The notes under the pieces: model-generated
The model's database searches: none
Told to the model about the DNA's origin: nothing
Seen by the model: only the letters and a program-made list of their open reading frames with translations
Assembly (NCBI GenBank): GCA_026745465.1
Contig: JACYXH010000205.1
Span: 690,001 to 754,000 of the forward strand
DNA length: 64,000 nt
Source: Lota lota
Lineage: Eukaryota > Chordata > Actinopteri > Gadiformes > Lotidae
Direction of reading: 5' to 3'
Shown here: in pieces, positions 49,661-62,580 of the stretch
Layout of the letters: every line of letters begins with the position of its first letter
How positions within the stretch are numbered: position 1 is the stretch's first letter
Made by a program: the position numbers and the translations under genes

Positions 49661-52600
49661 ATGGGCTTGCTGTCACAAGGGTCACCGCTCAACTGGGAGG
49701 AAACCAAGAAGTACGCAGATCACATTCGTAAACATGGTATCATTCAGTTCCTCAACATCTACAATAAAGTGAAAGACCGCCAGAAAGACGTGTTGAAATG
49801 GGGAGACGAGGTAAGCACGGATTGTATGAATGAATGAATGAATGAATGAATGAACGAATGGAAAAGGTTCAAGTTGAACTCATCTGATTCACAAAGCCTG
49901 CCTGGGTTACTCACTTTTACGTATAAATTAACTAATCACGATAGTTAGTGTGGTTGCAAAGCAAGCCACACTATTGTTATGTTTATTTTTATTAGTGTGG
50001 TTGCAAAGCAAGCCATACTATTAGATTTCTTATATATTTTAGTCTTCCTCCCTATTTTGCGTAATTATCTCCTCCTATAAAAACCAAGCGAATGGAAAAA
50101 CAAATGCGCATATATCAATGCAGTGCGCGTATTATTTTAGGGTACATTTTTTAAATTAATATTTAAACGTTAATATTTAATATTGAAAGTGAATGGGGCT
50201 AAAATTAACAACTCCAAACACCTGGGAGTTGTCATATGAAATAGGCATATGTAGACCGGAAGTAAGGAGGTCTCCAAACGTTTTGTCCCACTATGACCAC
50301 AGGGGGCTCTATAACTCGTGATCAAACCTTAACGGCCGCGCACCTCACCCCGTTTTATAAAGAATTCTGAAACTTGGTATCTGGGCCTTATTTGACATGC
50401 TGAATCTTTTTGCATCAAGGACCCATACGGTCCGTCGGGATATATTTTGCTGTACCTTGAACGTTTTGGAAAACCTTGAAAATTTTATTAAAACCGATCT
50501 GTAAACCCAAATGACCCAATATCCACATACTCCTTAATACTGCCCGACCTTGTGGTATTATTCCGATTTCGATTGTTTTAAAAAAAAAATGCAGATTTAT
50601 GCGAAAATATGCAAATGAGCTGCAATTATTTAACCAATCCCAAGTCCGCTTCAGAGAAACCCAGAGGCATACAATTTGGTTTTCCCATCAAGGACCTCCC
50701 CCTTAGGTAATGTGGAAAGTTTTGTTTTGATAGCTAACAAAATGACGTAACAGGGTACATTTCAAATTACCACTGTTGCAGGTGCTCGCAGAGCTGTTTG
50801 TTTTTTAATTTATAATGGGAGTCAATGGGGATGAAACGCTGACTTCAACCATTCCAACGGTGAACAACGCAGAGTTGTCAAAGTTGGTACACGTATAGAA
50901 ACAGCGCATCAGCAGGTCTCCAAAATGTAAAGTACCGCTTCGGCGACAGGGGGCGCCTTAACTGGCAATCAAACGAAAACAATCAGCCCCATTGTTCAAT
51001 CAATCGCAAGTCCGCATCAAAGCGGCCCAGGGACTTGAAACTCGGCGTGCCCACTCATTAGACTCTAGCATAAGCATTTCGGCCTGCTCACGCAACCACA
51101 CGCATTTTCTTCAGAAAATGAACATGTGGCGACATGTGTAGTTATTATTGTGATACCTTTTGTTTCTTGTGTGTATACTACAAAATAGTAATAGCTTTCA
51201 CATAAGACGTGCTTACCTATTACACATTAACCTACACCTTAATCTTTGTACTTCTATTAATGCGTAGGCCTACACATTGCTGCGATTTGTTGTCACTGTG
51301 CAGCTACATGTCTATTGACCTTATTTTCTATTTCTGCTTCAGACTCTGAATAGTCCGTAGAGTTAAAGATATTTTTTTTCTTAAGTACACAAGTTGTATT
51401 CGTTACCGTGTGGAGGACATGCATTCAAGCAACGTGGAATGTTGTTGTCATAGATTAATCCACTTTGAAGAATGGGGATTACACAACGGGGGCTGGCGGA
51501 AAGTCGTGGAAAATGATTTATGGATTTGAAATGAATGTGATAGTGGCCCGTTTTGATCTTGTATGTTGGTGCTATATTATATAAACTTAAAAGAAACAAT
51601 ATTCCTGTGATTAAGGCAAAAACGTTTTCAATGCTGACATGTTGGGTTTTTCTTTACCTTTTTTAGGTGGAGTACATGTTGATTGAAATGGACGAGACAA
51701 ATGAGAAGGTTCGAATTGTTCTGACTGGAGGTGAAGTTTTAGAAACTCTTCAAGACCAAGGTGAAAAGATCAACCCAAAGTAAGCAAGCATTCAACTACT
51801 CATTCAGAAACATAAAGAGTGAATACTGCGAGCTTACAAGAGTACACAAGCAACTCCTGGCATTGTCTAGTATTATTTAGGACTCAAAAAAGCAGTGGGA
51901 TTAGTAATGAGCAGCCATTCCACAAAAAATGTCATGGCACTAAATATCGCATATATATGGATAACATATCCATCTGTATTGCACTGTATGCTGCTCCTCT
52001 GTATCAACACTTTCAAAGAAAACAAACAAACTTCAAGTACTCTGGCCGGGATAGATGTTATTTTTTAAAAACCAATACATAAATGTGTAAATAAGTGGCA
52101 AAAATACTACACAAAATGCATAATGTATGCTATTTATTAGTGGCCACTGAGAAATAGCATTGTGTGGGAATATAAAGTGTCCAACGGATTGTTCAAAGCC
52201 AAAGCGGTATTAAATGAGATTACAAGTGAAAAAATAGTCAGTCACACGTACTGCAATTGTTAATTCTAAGTCTATTGGTCGTTTATTTCTCAGTAATTTG
52301 AGCGGCTTGGCTGAAAACTTGAAAAAAATGAGAAAGAAGACCAATGTTGAAACCAGAACATTATTGACGCTAGCCAGGGTAAACGGGGGGGCAAATTCTT
52401 GTTTGCGTGACTGAGCATGTCTGTGAAAACACGCATGGCTTTGTTGATGCACGCTCGGCATTGATGACGTCACCGCATACCCACACAGAGGCGAAGTCCT
52501 CCGGGGGTGGGGAACGCCATGCCAGCATGGAGCAGAGGACCACTCATTCCTCCTTACTGCCACACTGCTGCACATTCCCCAGCTGCACATAGCTGGAAAA

Positions 52601-55600
52601 CATGAAATCCCTGGTTTTTTTCCTTCCCCGACTAAATCTCTCTTTTGTTACCACCCCGCTCAGTCACCCCACCCTGTGGAGGCCAGAGTACGGCAGCTAC
52701 ATGATCGAAGGCACCCCCGGCCAGCCCTATGGGGGCACCATGTCAGAGTTCAACACGGTGGAGGACAACATGGACAAGCGGCGGCGAGAGGCCTCGGCCG
52801 CGCTGAAGGAGAACGAGACGCTTTGCACCATAACCGCTTTCCCAAGGTAGCTGGGCCAACGGGAAGCCCTCTGTAGAGGAAGTCCTGAGTCACTTCCACT
52901 TAGTGCCTCATGGAAAGAACATGTTTGATTCAATATAGACCAAAATATTCCTCTTTCTCTTTCTCTTTCCCTTTCTCTTTCCCTTTCCCTTTCTCGATGA
53001 TATAGTGATTTGAAATGTACAGTAAATGTCCAATGTTTCTAGGTTAGGTTGTTTAGGTTTCACCCAACCAGAGTATCGGCCAACACCTGTTGAAGCGGGA
53101 GTCTCCAAGTCTTTGTTCTTCCCAGACGAAGCAATCAATAGACACCCAAGATTCAGGTACGCTCATGGGACAGCTCGTGACTTGATTGCATGTTTTGGTT
53201 GAGTGAGTGAAGTATATATATGGGACAAACGATAGCATGGGAGTAATTTGTTTGCTTATCTGTGAGGCTTACTCATGTGTAGTTCTATGTTCTCTTTTAA
53301 GCACGTTGACCAGAAACATACGTCACAGAAGAGGCGAGAAAGTTGTCATCAATGTACCAAGTAAGTGTTGCGTATTAAACAGAATAATGTCTTATTTCAA
53401 AGGCTTTAAAGTCTACATGTACAGCTTATAGTATGGAAAGGAACTGTTATATTTGCTTTTATTCTCGTGTGTGTGTGTGTTTTGTATGTTCTAGTCTTCA
53501 GGGACCAGAGAACCCCAACTCCCTTTGTGGAGAACTTTCCGGAGGATGACGGGGAGGCGGCCAGAGCCGCGCTACCAGACCACATCTACATGGACGCCAT
53601 GGGCTTCGGGATGGGCAACTGTTGCCTTCAGGTGCACACACACACACACTTAATATGTCGGGCAGCTATGCATGTAAACTACATGGGTAGCGTAGACCAA
53701 CTGATTTGCATTGTTGGTCACAGGCAAACAGGAAGAGCAGAGTGCATATTGCAACACAGATACTACTTGTTGGTGGTGGTGTACTATGACCCGTTTTACT
53801 ATCCCACTTCTGCAGGTGACATTCCAAGCTTGCAGCATTGCCGAGGCACGGTATCTGTATGACCAGCTGGCAACATTCTGCCCTATTGTGGTAAGTCGAT
53901 AAGATATTGGCAGTGGTGTAGTCAAACATTCAAGGTAAATTACTTGGTAGTGATTGGCAACCTAATGCTTTTTACTCTTGAATCTACTTGCATAGGTCTT
54001 ACCATACGATTCACTTTATATTACCAAGGGAACAGGACGTTCATTAATGAAGCAGCCTGCAAACACATACGCAGCATCTGAACAACAATGAAATGACGAT
54101 CACTCAAAAGATAAATGTAATTGTTATATAAAGATGGTAAAGGAATAAAGATAACGGCGGTGCAGACAAACATTCTCAAGAGGCAGACTTCTGCTCCTCG
54201 TGTTCTGGGAGTTTGTAAGCCATTGTGTTTTTTTTTTTTTTGGGCTGTAACAAAACAAACAAATGGACTGCAATAAAGTGGAATGCTTGTTTGCCTGCTC
54301 CGTACAGATGGCTCTGAGTGCTGCCTCGCCCTTCTACCGGGGATACGTGTCTGATATTGATTGCCGCTGGGGGGTTATTTCTGCCTCGGTGGATGACCGT
54401 ACACAGGAGGAAAGAGGCCTCAAGGTGAGCTGCTGGAATCAGAGCGTTTTGGCTCTTGTTATTGGTTGAACGTTAATTGCGTGGTCGTCGCTAGAGGCAC
54501 GTTTTGAATTCAGCGACATAGGTGGGGTGTTGGGTGAAGTTTATTAGTAACCTGAGCACAACACTGTTTTAATGTGTTTTGCGGTTCAGTTTAGGTAATA
54601 AAATAGTGCTGGCTGTGCTGTTATAGTAAAGGGTGTGAAGGCGGTGAAATAAAATGCTCAGCTCGGAAATGGAGTCAATAATGTTTTATATGGGAATTGG
54701 AGTATGGTTTGGGCCCTGTGCAACATGTGATCTGGCTGTTTACCTCCTTGAAGACTAAAACGGAGTATAAATACATGTCAAACATTGTGAATTACTTTCT
54801 TTCTGCCTTTTTTGCAGCCTTTGAAAAACGACAAATACAGAATCTTCAAATCGAGGTACGACTCCATTGACAGCTACCTCTCCAGCTGTGGGGAGAAGTA
54901 CAACGACATCGATCTGACCATTGACGAGGAGATTTACAAGCAGCTTCTGGATGGAGGTACGTTCAAAGTCATTCAAGTCACCCTTCAGATTTCAAAATGA
55001 GGTGGGCCTTACTTCGTCAACGTGGTGTGTATTATGAAACCAATCATCTGAATGCGTGTCTTAGGGATCGACAAGCTGCTGGCTCAACACATAGCCCACC
55101 TCTTTATCCGAGACCCTCTCTCAGTGTTTGAGGAGAAGCTGAACCTGGACGATGAGAACGAGTCCGATCACTTTGAAGTAAGCGTTTGCATGTGATTGCA
55201 GTACTAATACTGACAAAGGCTAGCAAAGCCAGAGGTGTGAGGTCTGTTCAACTTTATGTGCACAGGTTATTCATTATCATCATTATGTTTGGTTCATAGA
55301 ACCTCCAGTCCACCAACTGGCAGACGATGAGATTCAAACCTCCGCCCCCAAACTCAGACATCGGCTGGAGGGTTGAATTCCGCCCCATGGAGGTAACCAC
55401 TGAAGCAGGATGCTGGTTTCAATTGTGATTCTATCCAAAGGACGTGACTTTTTTGATTGACATGTTTATCATATTTTGCCGCATTCTTCCAGGTACAGCT
55501 GACTGACTTTGAGAACTCGGCATACGTGGTGTTTGTCGTGCTTCTCACGAGGGTGATCTTGTCCTACAAACTGGACTTCCTCATCCCCTTGTCAAAGGTA

Positions 55601-56773
55601 AATATTTTGTTTAGCATGTACTCGAGCACTGTTTTTTTTTTTTCTCGTTTATTTTGTTTCACGCACAAGTATTGTGAATTCTCCTCGTTCTTGGCGACAG
55701 GTAGATGAGAACATGAAGGTGGCGCAGAAAAGGAACGCCGTGCAGGAGGACATGTTTTACTTCCGGAAGGACATCTTCAAAGGCAAGAAGGATGTCCCGC
55801 GGTGGGTTTGCTGACGCTGTCTCAGTGGCAGTCATCTAATTATGGGCTCATTTTCTCCTACCTCTAGGCTGCAACCCCGGGCTCGATGGCGCCACGGCGT
55901 CCGCCCAGAACGGCGTGGAGACGGACGGCGACAACGAGGAGTACATGCTGATGAGCATCGATACGATAATCAACGGGAAGGTTGGTCAATACATTCGAAA
56001 TGGAGGGAGACATAGACAAAATATATTCCCGAATAGAAACGGCACCCAATATATTTTTTATATATAGATAAATAAACAGGTAATGATTAAAATAGGACCA
56101 AAATCACATTAGAATAAAAACCTGAAGTAAGATACTAAAACAATTGCGGTGTCTGTATTTACAATATTATGTGGCGATGCATGTGTATGTAGTGAATTAT
56201 CTTCTTCTTTTTCTTTTTTTCTAGGAGGGCGTGTTCCCCGGGCTGATCCCCATCCTCAACTGCTACCTGGATAACATGGAGGTGGATGTGGACACGCGCT
56301 GCACCATCCTCAACTACCTGAAGCTTATCAAGAAACGAGCCTCAGGTACACACTCACTCACTCACTCACTCACTCTCACTCTCCATTGTTCCGATTGGGG
56401 AAAGTTACATTGAGCAGTTCAAAGTTGATGCACACCTTGATTATATATATTTTTTTAAATCACACTTATGAAGCAGTTCTGTATTATCAGAAAAAAGCCG
56501 GACCTGACGGTTGCCCTTTAGCCTCAGGCTTGTAGCGACCCATGATGCGGAGGGCCACAACCCACACAGCTTGGATTCTGTGTTTCAACAGGTGAACTAA
56601 TGACCATGGCCAAGTGGATGAGGGAGTTTGTGGCCCAGCACCCACAGTACCAGCAGGACAGCGTCATCACCGACAAGATCAACTACGACCTCCTGAGGAA
56701 GTGCGACCGGATCGCTAAGGGAGAGGAGCGCTGCCCCGAACTCTTTGGAGAACCCGTCAATCGGTTCAAATGA
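49661..56773 (+). CDS. gclc: gclc, glutamate-cysteine ligase catalytic subunit, 16 coding exons
   Basis: Exons: 49661-49810, 51667-51779, 52664-52846, 53043-53156, 53302-53360, 53495-53631, 53816-53890, 54308-54424, 54818-54956, 55065-55177, 55300-55392, 55493-55597, 55701-55782, 55868-55980, 56225-56345, 56592-56773. All phases agree and give 631 codons; human GCLC has 637. The protein starts [20 protein letters not shown] and carries [50 protein letters not shown] (the conserved Cys pair at about 249-250) and [14 protein letters not shown]. The enzyme joins L-glutamate and L-cysteine using ATP, the rate-limiting cytosolic step of glutathione synthesis, and pairs with GCLM. Only exon 13 lacks a GT donor: it ends AAAG|GCAAGA, a good GC-AG site that keeps the frame. 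The last about 40 residues differ most from mammals. Identity is certain. Confidence 0.98.
49946..51102. mobile_element. 1.16-kb DNA transposon-like element in gclc intron 1
   Basis: The left end TAGTGTGGTTGCAAAGCA is present twice (49946 and 49993), and the right end GCTCACGCAACCACACG is its inverse, which indicates terminal inverted repeats. No transposase frame is present, so it is non-autonomous. Confidence 0.7.
52940..52996. repeat. (CTTTCC/CTTTCT)n tract in gclc intron 3
   Basis: Pyrimidine-rich hexanucleotide repeats about 50 bases upstream of exon 4. Confidence 0.85.
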
Positions 56774-57276
56774 AACTACTGCGATATACTGTTGTGTGTA
56801 CCGTAGCGGTGCCGGTCCTGTTGGCATGAAGAGGTCAAATATGTGGCTTGACATGGGTGCGTTTCAGAGTGCCACATGTGCGCAACTTAAGAGACCCATT
56901 GGCACTAAGTGTGTACATAATTGATCAAATTCTTATGATTATCAACTTATTTTAATAGAACGGAGAAAAAAAAGGTTAAAGCGCGAGGAATAGCGATGGC
57001 ATATGTATATATTTACTTTCTCACTGGTGGTTGAAGGACGCCAGTGTTGGTGAATGTACATTTTAACAAAGCAGTGTACAATAGTAGGGTTTTAATCGTT
57101 TTGTGTTGTTATGTTTTGTATGTACAGCACTTGGGGCTTTTAACATTAACGTAACGTCCTCTTGGCATGTAGTAGAAATCTTTCGCTTTTGAAGTGCTGA
57201 ATCCTGGTTGCCTTGCTGTGCTGACATTGTAGAAAATCAAGTGGAGATTGAGACTTTTGAGATGGTTGCTGCTTCA

Positions 57277-57331
57277 AATAAATCTGCACAGCATTCAGTA
57301 ATGTCGCACGCTCCGTTTTATGAAAAATAAA
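57277..57331 (+). terminator. gclc poly(A) signals
   Basis: AATAAA occurs at 57277-57282 and 57326-57331, about 500-560 bp after the stop codon. The second is followed by a TG-rich stretch (ATGTGTCTTTTC). Confidence 0.55.
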
Positions 57332-60300
57332 TGTGTCTTTTCAATATTACACACACATGAAGTGCTTATATTTTTGTACTGGTGTTTCCGCTTGGGGTGT
57401 TAAAAGACAAAGCGGACATAGTTTTAAGCTGCTTAAAAGGAATGTTTAAAATAAATTGAATACTCCAGTAGTACCATGTTGGACTAGCCTTCTTGCAGTT
57501 TAATTGCATACATTCAATTCATACATTTATACAAAGCAAGTATTTACTTGTCGACCCCCGATATTGTTTGTCAGCACCAAAAGTGGTTTGATCTTTGCTC
57601 TCTAAACAACGTCGATTTCATTCCAGCTATGTTAACATAATTGTAGTTGACACCCCGCTAGGAATTCAACCAGTCGGCACATTTGCGTGATCGGAGGAGG
57701 CCCGTGGGTCGTCGGACACTGCATCCAGAAGTGTTTGTTATTCGTTCATCAAGAAGTTTAAAGGATTACATACATACGTCCACAAAACCCACGTAATGTG
57801 CATCTTTATCAAGATACAACTTTATTAAAATGTAAGACTATACACATGTCCTGACTACTTAACACATGGTGTCGTTAATCACGTTTTACAGGAGTGCCCT
57901 TCGGACGAGACGCCGCTGCCCTAGTTATATTTCTACCGCTAGATGGCGCCAATGCTCTGGCTCTTCAGGATAGCGCTCCTCTGAATTATGGCCAGTTGAG
58001 GGCTTTCTATCGAGGTGTGTTTTGATGCAGAGAATTATAAACCTAGTGAGTAAACGTACAGAATACCTTAGAATTATCATCCTAGCGAGGTTAACACGAT
58101 TCTGACCTTGCCCCCGAATAGACTATTCCCATGATGTTCTGATCAGTATAAATAAATGTGTAATTGTAAGTGTGTAGGTTATCACCGTATAATGTATGAA
58201 TAATGTATTATTTCTCTAATGTGTAACTTCTCTAGTTTTGCTATTTACTTACTTTGTTTACTTAGACAGGTCTATGCTTAAGATATTCAGCTTTGTGTGT
58301 ATGCTTATAGGCATCCTGACAATTATGTACATCACCCGAAATAGTGGGTGTACTGGATTAATTGTTTACCTTAATATAGGCATATTTTGCGATATAGCCT
58401 TAAAATACGGCCATTCATACATTCCTATTCCATCCACCAAGTTATCCTGGCGTTTACGAGCCTACTCGGCAGTGACTTCATGATTAAAAAGTAAAAGTGA
58501 ATCTTTCAATAGACCCAGTATCGTCGAGATTCACTGTTTCACTGGTGTATGCTAATCGTGTTGATAGAGGGGCACGGTTTTGTTCGGATTAGTTTGACCC
58601 ATTCTGCAATCGCAACACCGAGGCACTGTTTTAATGCTCATACAGGGCACTTGGCCAGTCGACTTGTTCCTCCCACTCTTTTCCCACTCCACCACAAGGT
58701 TGCACATTGTGCGGATACCGGGCAGCCAAGGTTACACAGCTATTCCCCCAAAGGTAGGTAACATTTGCGTTTTAGTCTTCGTTATTCCGCGCTTCACTAA
58801 CAATGTTCGATCCTTTTGTGACGAACGACAATAATAGCTCGACTTCCGAAGGTTTTTGGGGATTACTCGTTTCACTGGAATGGCGTCAGACTGGATAGTT
58901 GTCGGGTGATGATGAGGCGGTGACCTCTGTTGTGCCGTAGCCTAGATGCGACCGAGAGGCGACACCTCCAGGGGTAGTGGCACGCTCCCCGCATTCCCCC
59001 CGACTATGGGGTTATTAAGAGAGCCACCACATGTAAATTAAAGAACCGAATCCAGGACACTATACGCCCTTTTCAAAGTTTGACGGACCGAACTGTTGTT
59101 TTTTATGCGCTATGGTATGTTGAGTGTTTACTGTTCTTTCACAATGAAATGAAAACTAAAGACGTAAGAAATGCTATTTTCCATAAACCCTGGTCCTGTC
59201 ATTAATAAGGATACACGTTTACTGATTTGATCACGTTTCATTGTAAGGGAGCTGGGGCTTTATACGTTTGTAAGTTGAATTCCATCCGCACCACATAATA
59301 TATATGTATATAACATATGTATACATATATATCTCTCTCTCGCTCTCTTTCTCTGCATAAATATAAATAATTCTGCTTATTTTGGAATATCGAATAAAGA
59401 TAAAATTAGACATATAGGCCTCCCCGTCTCTATCAGGACGGGTTTGTCTCTTGAAATATGATATGTTCATCCACTGTCATTTCTGTGATAGGATGTTGCC
59501 CAGATTATGTTCTTCTTCTTTGATAACAAAATCCTTCTATGAACTCATTTTGCGTTAGATGTCTGTTGTGTTGACAAACATGTGTTAGGCATACAATAAA
59601 CATGTAATAGCTTATACAAAGTTAAATGAGGAATGATATTTTCTGTTCTAAACAAACATTATCATGCATAGGTTATTACTTGAACTGTGTGCACATATAT
59701 CATTTGGTTGATTCAAATAACCCTATAGTGGCTAGATTATAATGCACAATAGCCCATTGTGCCTGTGTTATAATTATATTGGTAGGTAAAACATTATAGC
59801 TAGAGAGATAGAGTATAGCTACTATTATAATTTGATAAGTCCACTCATTTGCGAATACGTTTTCTCTGTTCCTTGAAACCCAGAACCACTCGATTAACCC
59901 CTCAGTGTATTCCACATATATTCATCACATGTAAAAAAAAAAAAAGAAACATACATATCTGATCATAACGAAAACAGTCAAATCAATCGGCAAAATGAAT
60001 AAAGTTTTATAAACCCTTTGTTTGAGATAGCTACTAATAACGGAGTGCACTGGCTTATCAACTTGCAGAACAGTTGTACAGTACACAGTGACACACAGGG
60101 ACAGCAGAATCTGACATGACATTGCAAGGCACGTCACAAACAGAACTCCCTGTGCCTTATCCCCCAATATATATGCATTATCTATGATTGTTTTCTGTGA
60201 CATGATGGGCTTAAATTGAACCTTTAAGTAAGAAGAGGTAACATACACAGATGTCATTCTTGAGAGTGTGAAAAGGATGTGTGTGCCTTCTTTGCAGGGA

Positions 60301-60667
60301 TCATTTTAAAAGTATAGTGCAATTCAGAGGAGTGCTCTACAGACAATTAATATAATATAATTATAAAAAGACCTTCCATAACATTCTTTGAATGTATGTT
60401 GTCTGTCAATCAGTGCCTATGTCCATCGTTATTGTTTCACTATCCTGAAACACATTGTAGTACAACTTTATTGAATGAAATAGACTATAGACTATGAACT
60501 CTTTAATTGAAAATTCAATGTCAAGGTATACAAACTTGAACGGTTTACTTTTTCATCAATCTATACATCTTCAAACATGTATCAATGCGTTATATAGTTT
60601 AAACGATACATGTTCAAACTGTAGAACGATAAGGTACACAGTTGCTGATAAAGTATTGGACAGGATA

Positions 60668-60822
60668 ATGTAGACTATAGGGAGTTTGTCTCCCAGACGA
60701 AAGTTCGATCCTCAATGTCTGTAGGCATCCTTGAGCAAGATGCATTACCCTGATCTGCTGCTAAATGATATGTATCGGAATTCCCTCGCGTTGTGTAGAC
60801 TAAATATTGAAATGGTAAATGT
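60668..60822 (+). mobile_element. tRNA-derived SINE, copy just upstream of elovl5 exon
   Basis: GTCTCCCAGACGAAAGTTCG (B box-like) is followed by CTGTAGGCATCCTTGAGCAA and a CTGCTAAATGATATG tail, matching the copies at 61.1 and 62.4 kb. Confidence 0.7.
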
Positions 60823-60901
60823 CCTGGTTGTCTTTAGGTCATTCATAAGGATAATCTGTTCTTAATATAGTTCCTTTGTGCACTGTCATTACAGGTAATA
60901 A

Positions 60902-62259
60902 ATGGAGACATTCAATCACAAATTAAACACCTACATTGAATCATGGATGGGGCCAAGAGGTAAAGTTTCACATCCATGTCCTTTCTTTGCTGATCATGTT
61001 ACTACTACATAACTTCCTCCATAGCTTCCTGTCATTGTCTGGTTCATCTAGGACCTTTTTATAGCATATATCAAAAAGTTTTAGTTAAAAAACAACAACA
61101 ACGAGTGTATGGCGGCAGGCTAGTGTAGTGGCTAGTGGATTTGACTCCCAGCCAGAAGGTACCGGGTTTGATCCCCAATGTCTTTTGTTCTGCCTGTAAG
61201 CATTCCTGAGCAAGATGTCTAACTCTAGCAGCTCAGTAATCACATTGAATTCACTTCGCTTTGGACCTGAGCGTCTACTAAATAGCAAAAACAGTGCATA
61301 TTATCACTAACAACTCTCATTTAATCATTTCTTGAGCCAAGCGTTTCTTTTTCTACAGCGCACTTACGTTCTTGGCTATCTATGTTAAACATAATCTTTT
61401 CAGATGTTAGGCAAATGGACTTCTGGGTTTACTGCCATGCTAACCGTTTTAACCGTAATCCTCAGCTTTTATATAGAGCTCCTGGGAGATCCATTTGTTT
61501 TTATATCGTTTTTGTTATTAAATGTTACTACCCCTTAATAGCCATTCAGTATTTGTTGACTTTGTGTGTTATTAGCTGACCAGGCCTTTGTTGAAAAAAC
61601 AAATGGACCAGAGACACTGACCTTGATTAAGCAGTTTTTACACATACAATACATAGTCTGCCTTTAGTGTTTTTAGAGAGTGTAGGACTTGACTTCATCC
61701 AGTAGGACTTGTATTTACACATAGTATGTCTACTCTCTCTGTCCATATTTGAACTGAATACATAATTCCCTATATGGCAACACTCTTCATCGTTTCCCAC
61801 CACTCAGTCACTCTGTGAATAACCCCTCAACCTATTCTTCAAACCCAAGCAAAGTACAACTACGCATTCACCAATGGCCCACTTTATCTCTCTCCCCCCC
61901 CCTCCCCCACCCCCCACCCCCCCGATCTCCCTATCTCACCCACTTTCGTCGCAAGGACGCTAAAAGTGCATTCGGCAGCAGAAAGTCACACCGCACTGCA
62001 GTGTCAAAGTAAGACATGTCCTCCCCCTTCACCCCACCCCCTCTTACACACACACATGCTTTCGGTTCCAGACCAGCGGGTGCGGGGATGGCTACTGCTG
62101 GACACCTACCCTCCGACCTTGGCGCTGTCGCTGGCCTACCTGCTCATCTTGTGGCTGGGGCCCCGGTACATGAGGGACCGCAAGCCGCTGTCCTGCAGAC
62201 CCCTGCTCGTGGTCTACAACCTGGTCCTCACCCTGCTCTCCTTCTACATGTTCTATGAG
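60902..62259 (+). CDS. elovl5: elovl5, very long chain fatty acid elongase 5, first two coding exons (partial)
   Basis: Exon 60902-60959 encodes METFNHKLNTYIESWMGPR and ends one base into the next codon; exon 62072-62259 continues DQRVRGWLLLDTYPPTLALS to FYMFYE. Together they give 82 of about 290 residues; the rest, including the HVYHH histidine box, lies beyond the window. Two hydrophobic segments (about residues 32-48 and 64-81) are the first membrane spans of this ER enzyme. It catalyses the condensation step in elongating C18-C20 polyunsaturated acyl-CoA with malonyl-CoA. The teleost ELOVL5 start and the position next to gclc separate it from ELOVL2. An acceptor ACAG at 60891-60894 shows that a non-coding exon lies upstream. 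Confidence 0.93.
61111..61290 (+). mobile_element. tRNA-derived SINE in elovl5 intron
   Basis: A box-like GCTAGTGTAGTGGCTAG, B box GGGTTTGATCCCC, then GTAAGCATTCCTGAGCAAGA and a tail ending GAGCGTCTACTAAATAGC. Confidence 0.75.
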
Positions 62260-62391
62260 GTAAGGAGTGGGACTGCGTTTATGGGCCTCTCTGCTAGTGC
62301 TGTATGTTAACCAAAGCAAAGCACAACTGGCGTATTTTTCAACTCAACTTTTTTCGGTTTCTGTTAAGATGTCACTAAAGCGGGCCATGGG

Positions 62392-62580
62392 GCAGGGTAG
62401 GCCCCGGTGGCTGTAGGGCGTTTTACTCCCAGCCGATGGTTACTGGGTTCGATCCCTGATGTCCGCAGCCTAACCTGTAGGCGTCCTTGAGCAAGATGCC
62501 CTACTTACCCCTTCGATACATACTCCAGATGTATCGAAATCATCTGGCAGTTGCTAGTAAATTACTAAATGGGCATAAAA
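62392..62580 (+). mobile_element. tRNA-derived SINE, best-preserved copy
   Basis: GGTGGCTGTAGGGCGTTTTA, B box GGGTTCGATCCC (perfect Pol III B box), then CTGTAGGCGTCCTTGAGCAA and the tail TAGTAAATTACTAAATGGGC. It starts about 130 bp after elovl5 coding exon 2. Confidence 0.8.

Larger units (their letters stand above)
56774..60894. other. gclc 3' UTR and region upstream of elovl5
   Basis: The gclc 3' UTR probably ends near 57.35 kb. The rest has no recognised exon; a GC-richer stretch at 58600-58760 ends CAAAG|GTAGGT and could be the non-coding first exon of elovl5, but evidence is weak. A SINE lies at 60.67 kb. Confidence 0.45.

Noticed and set aside
58600-58753. Non-coding first exon of elovl5
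   Set aside because: Only one plausible donor supports it; no promoter motif is clear, so it is mentioned but not called.
60902-62259. elovl2 as an alternative call
   Set aside because: The first-exon sequence METFNHKLNTY and the position beside gclc fit elovl5.
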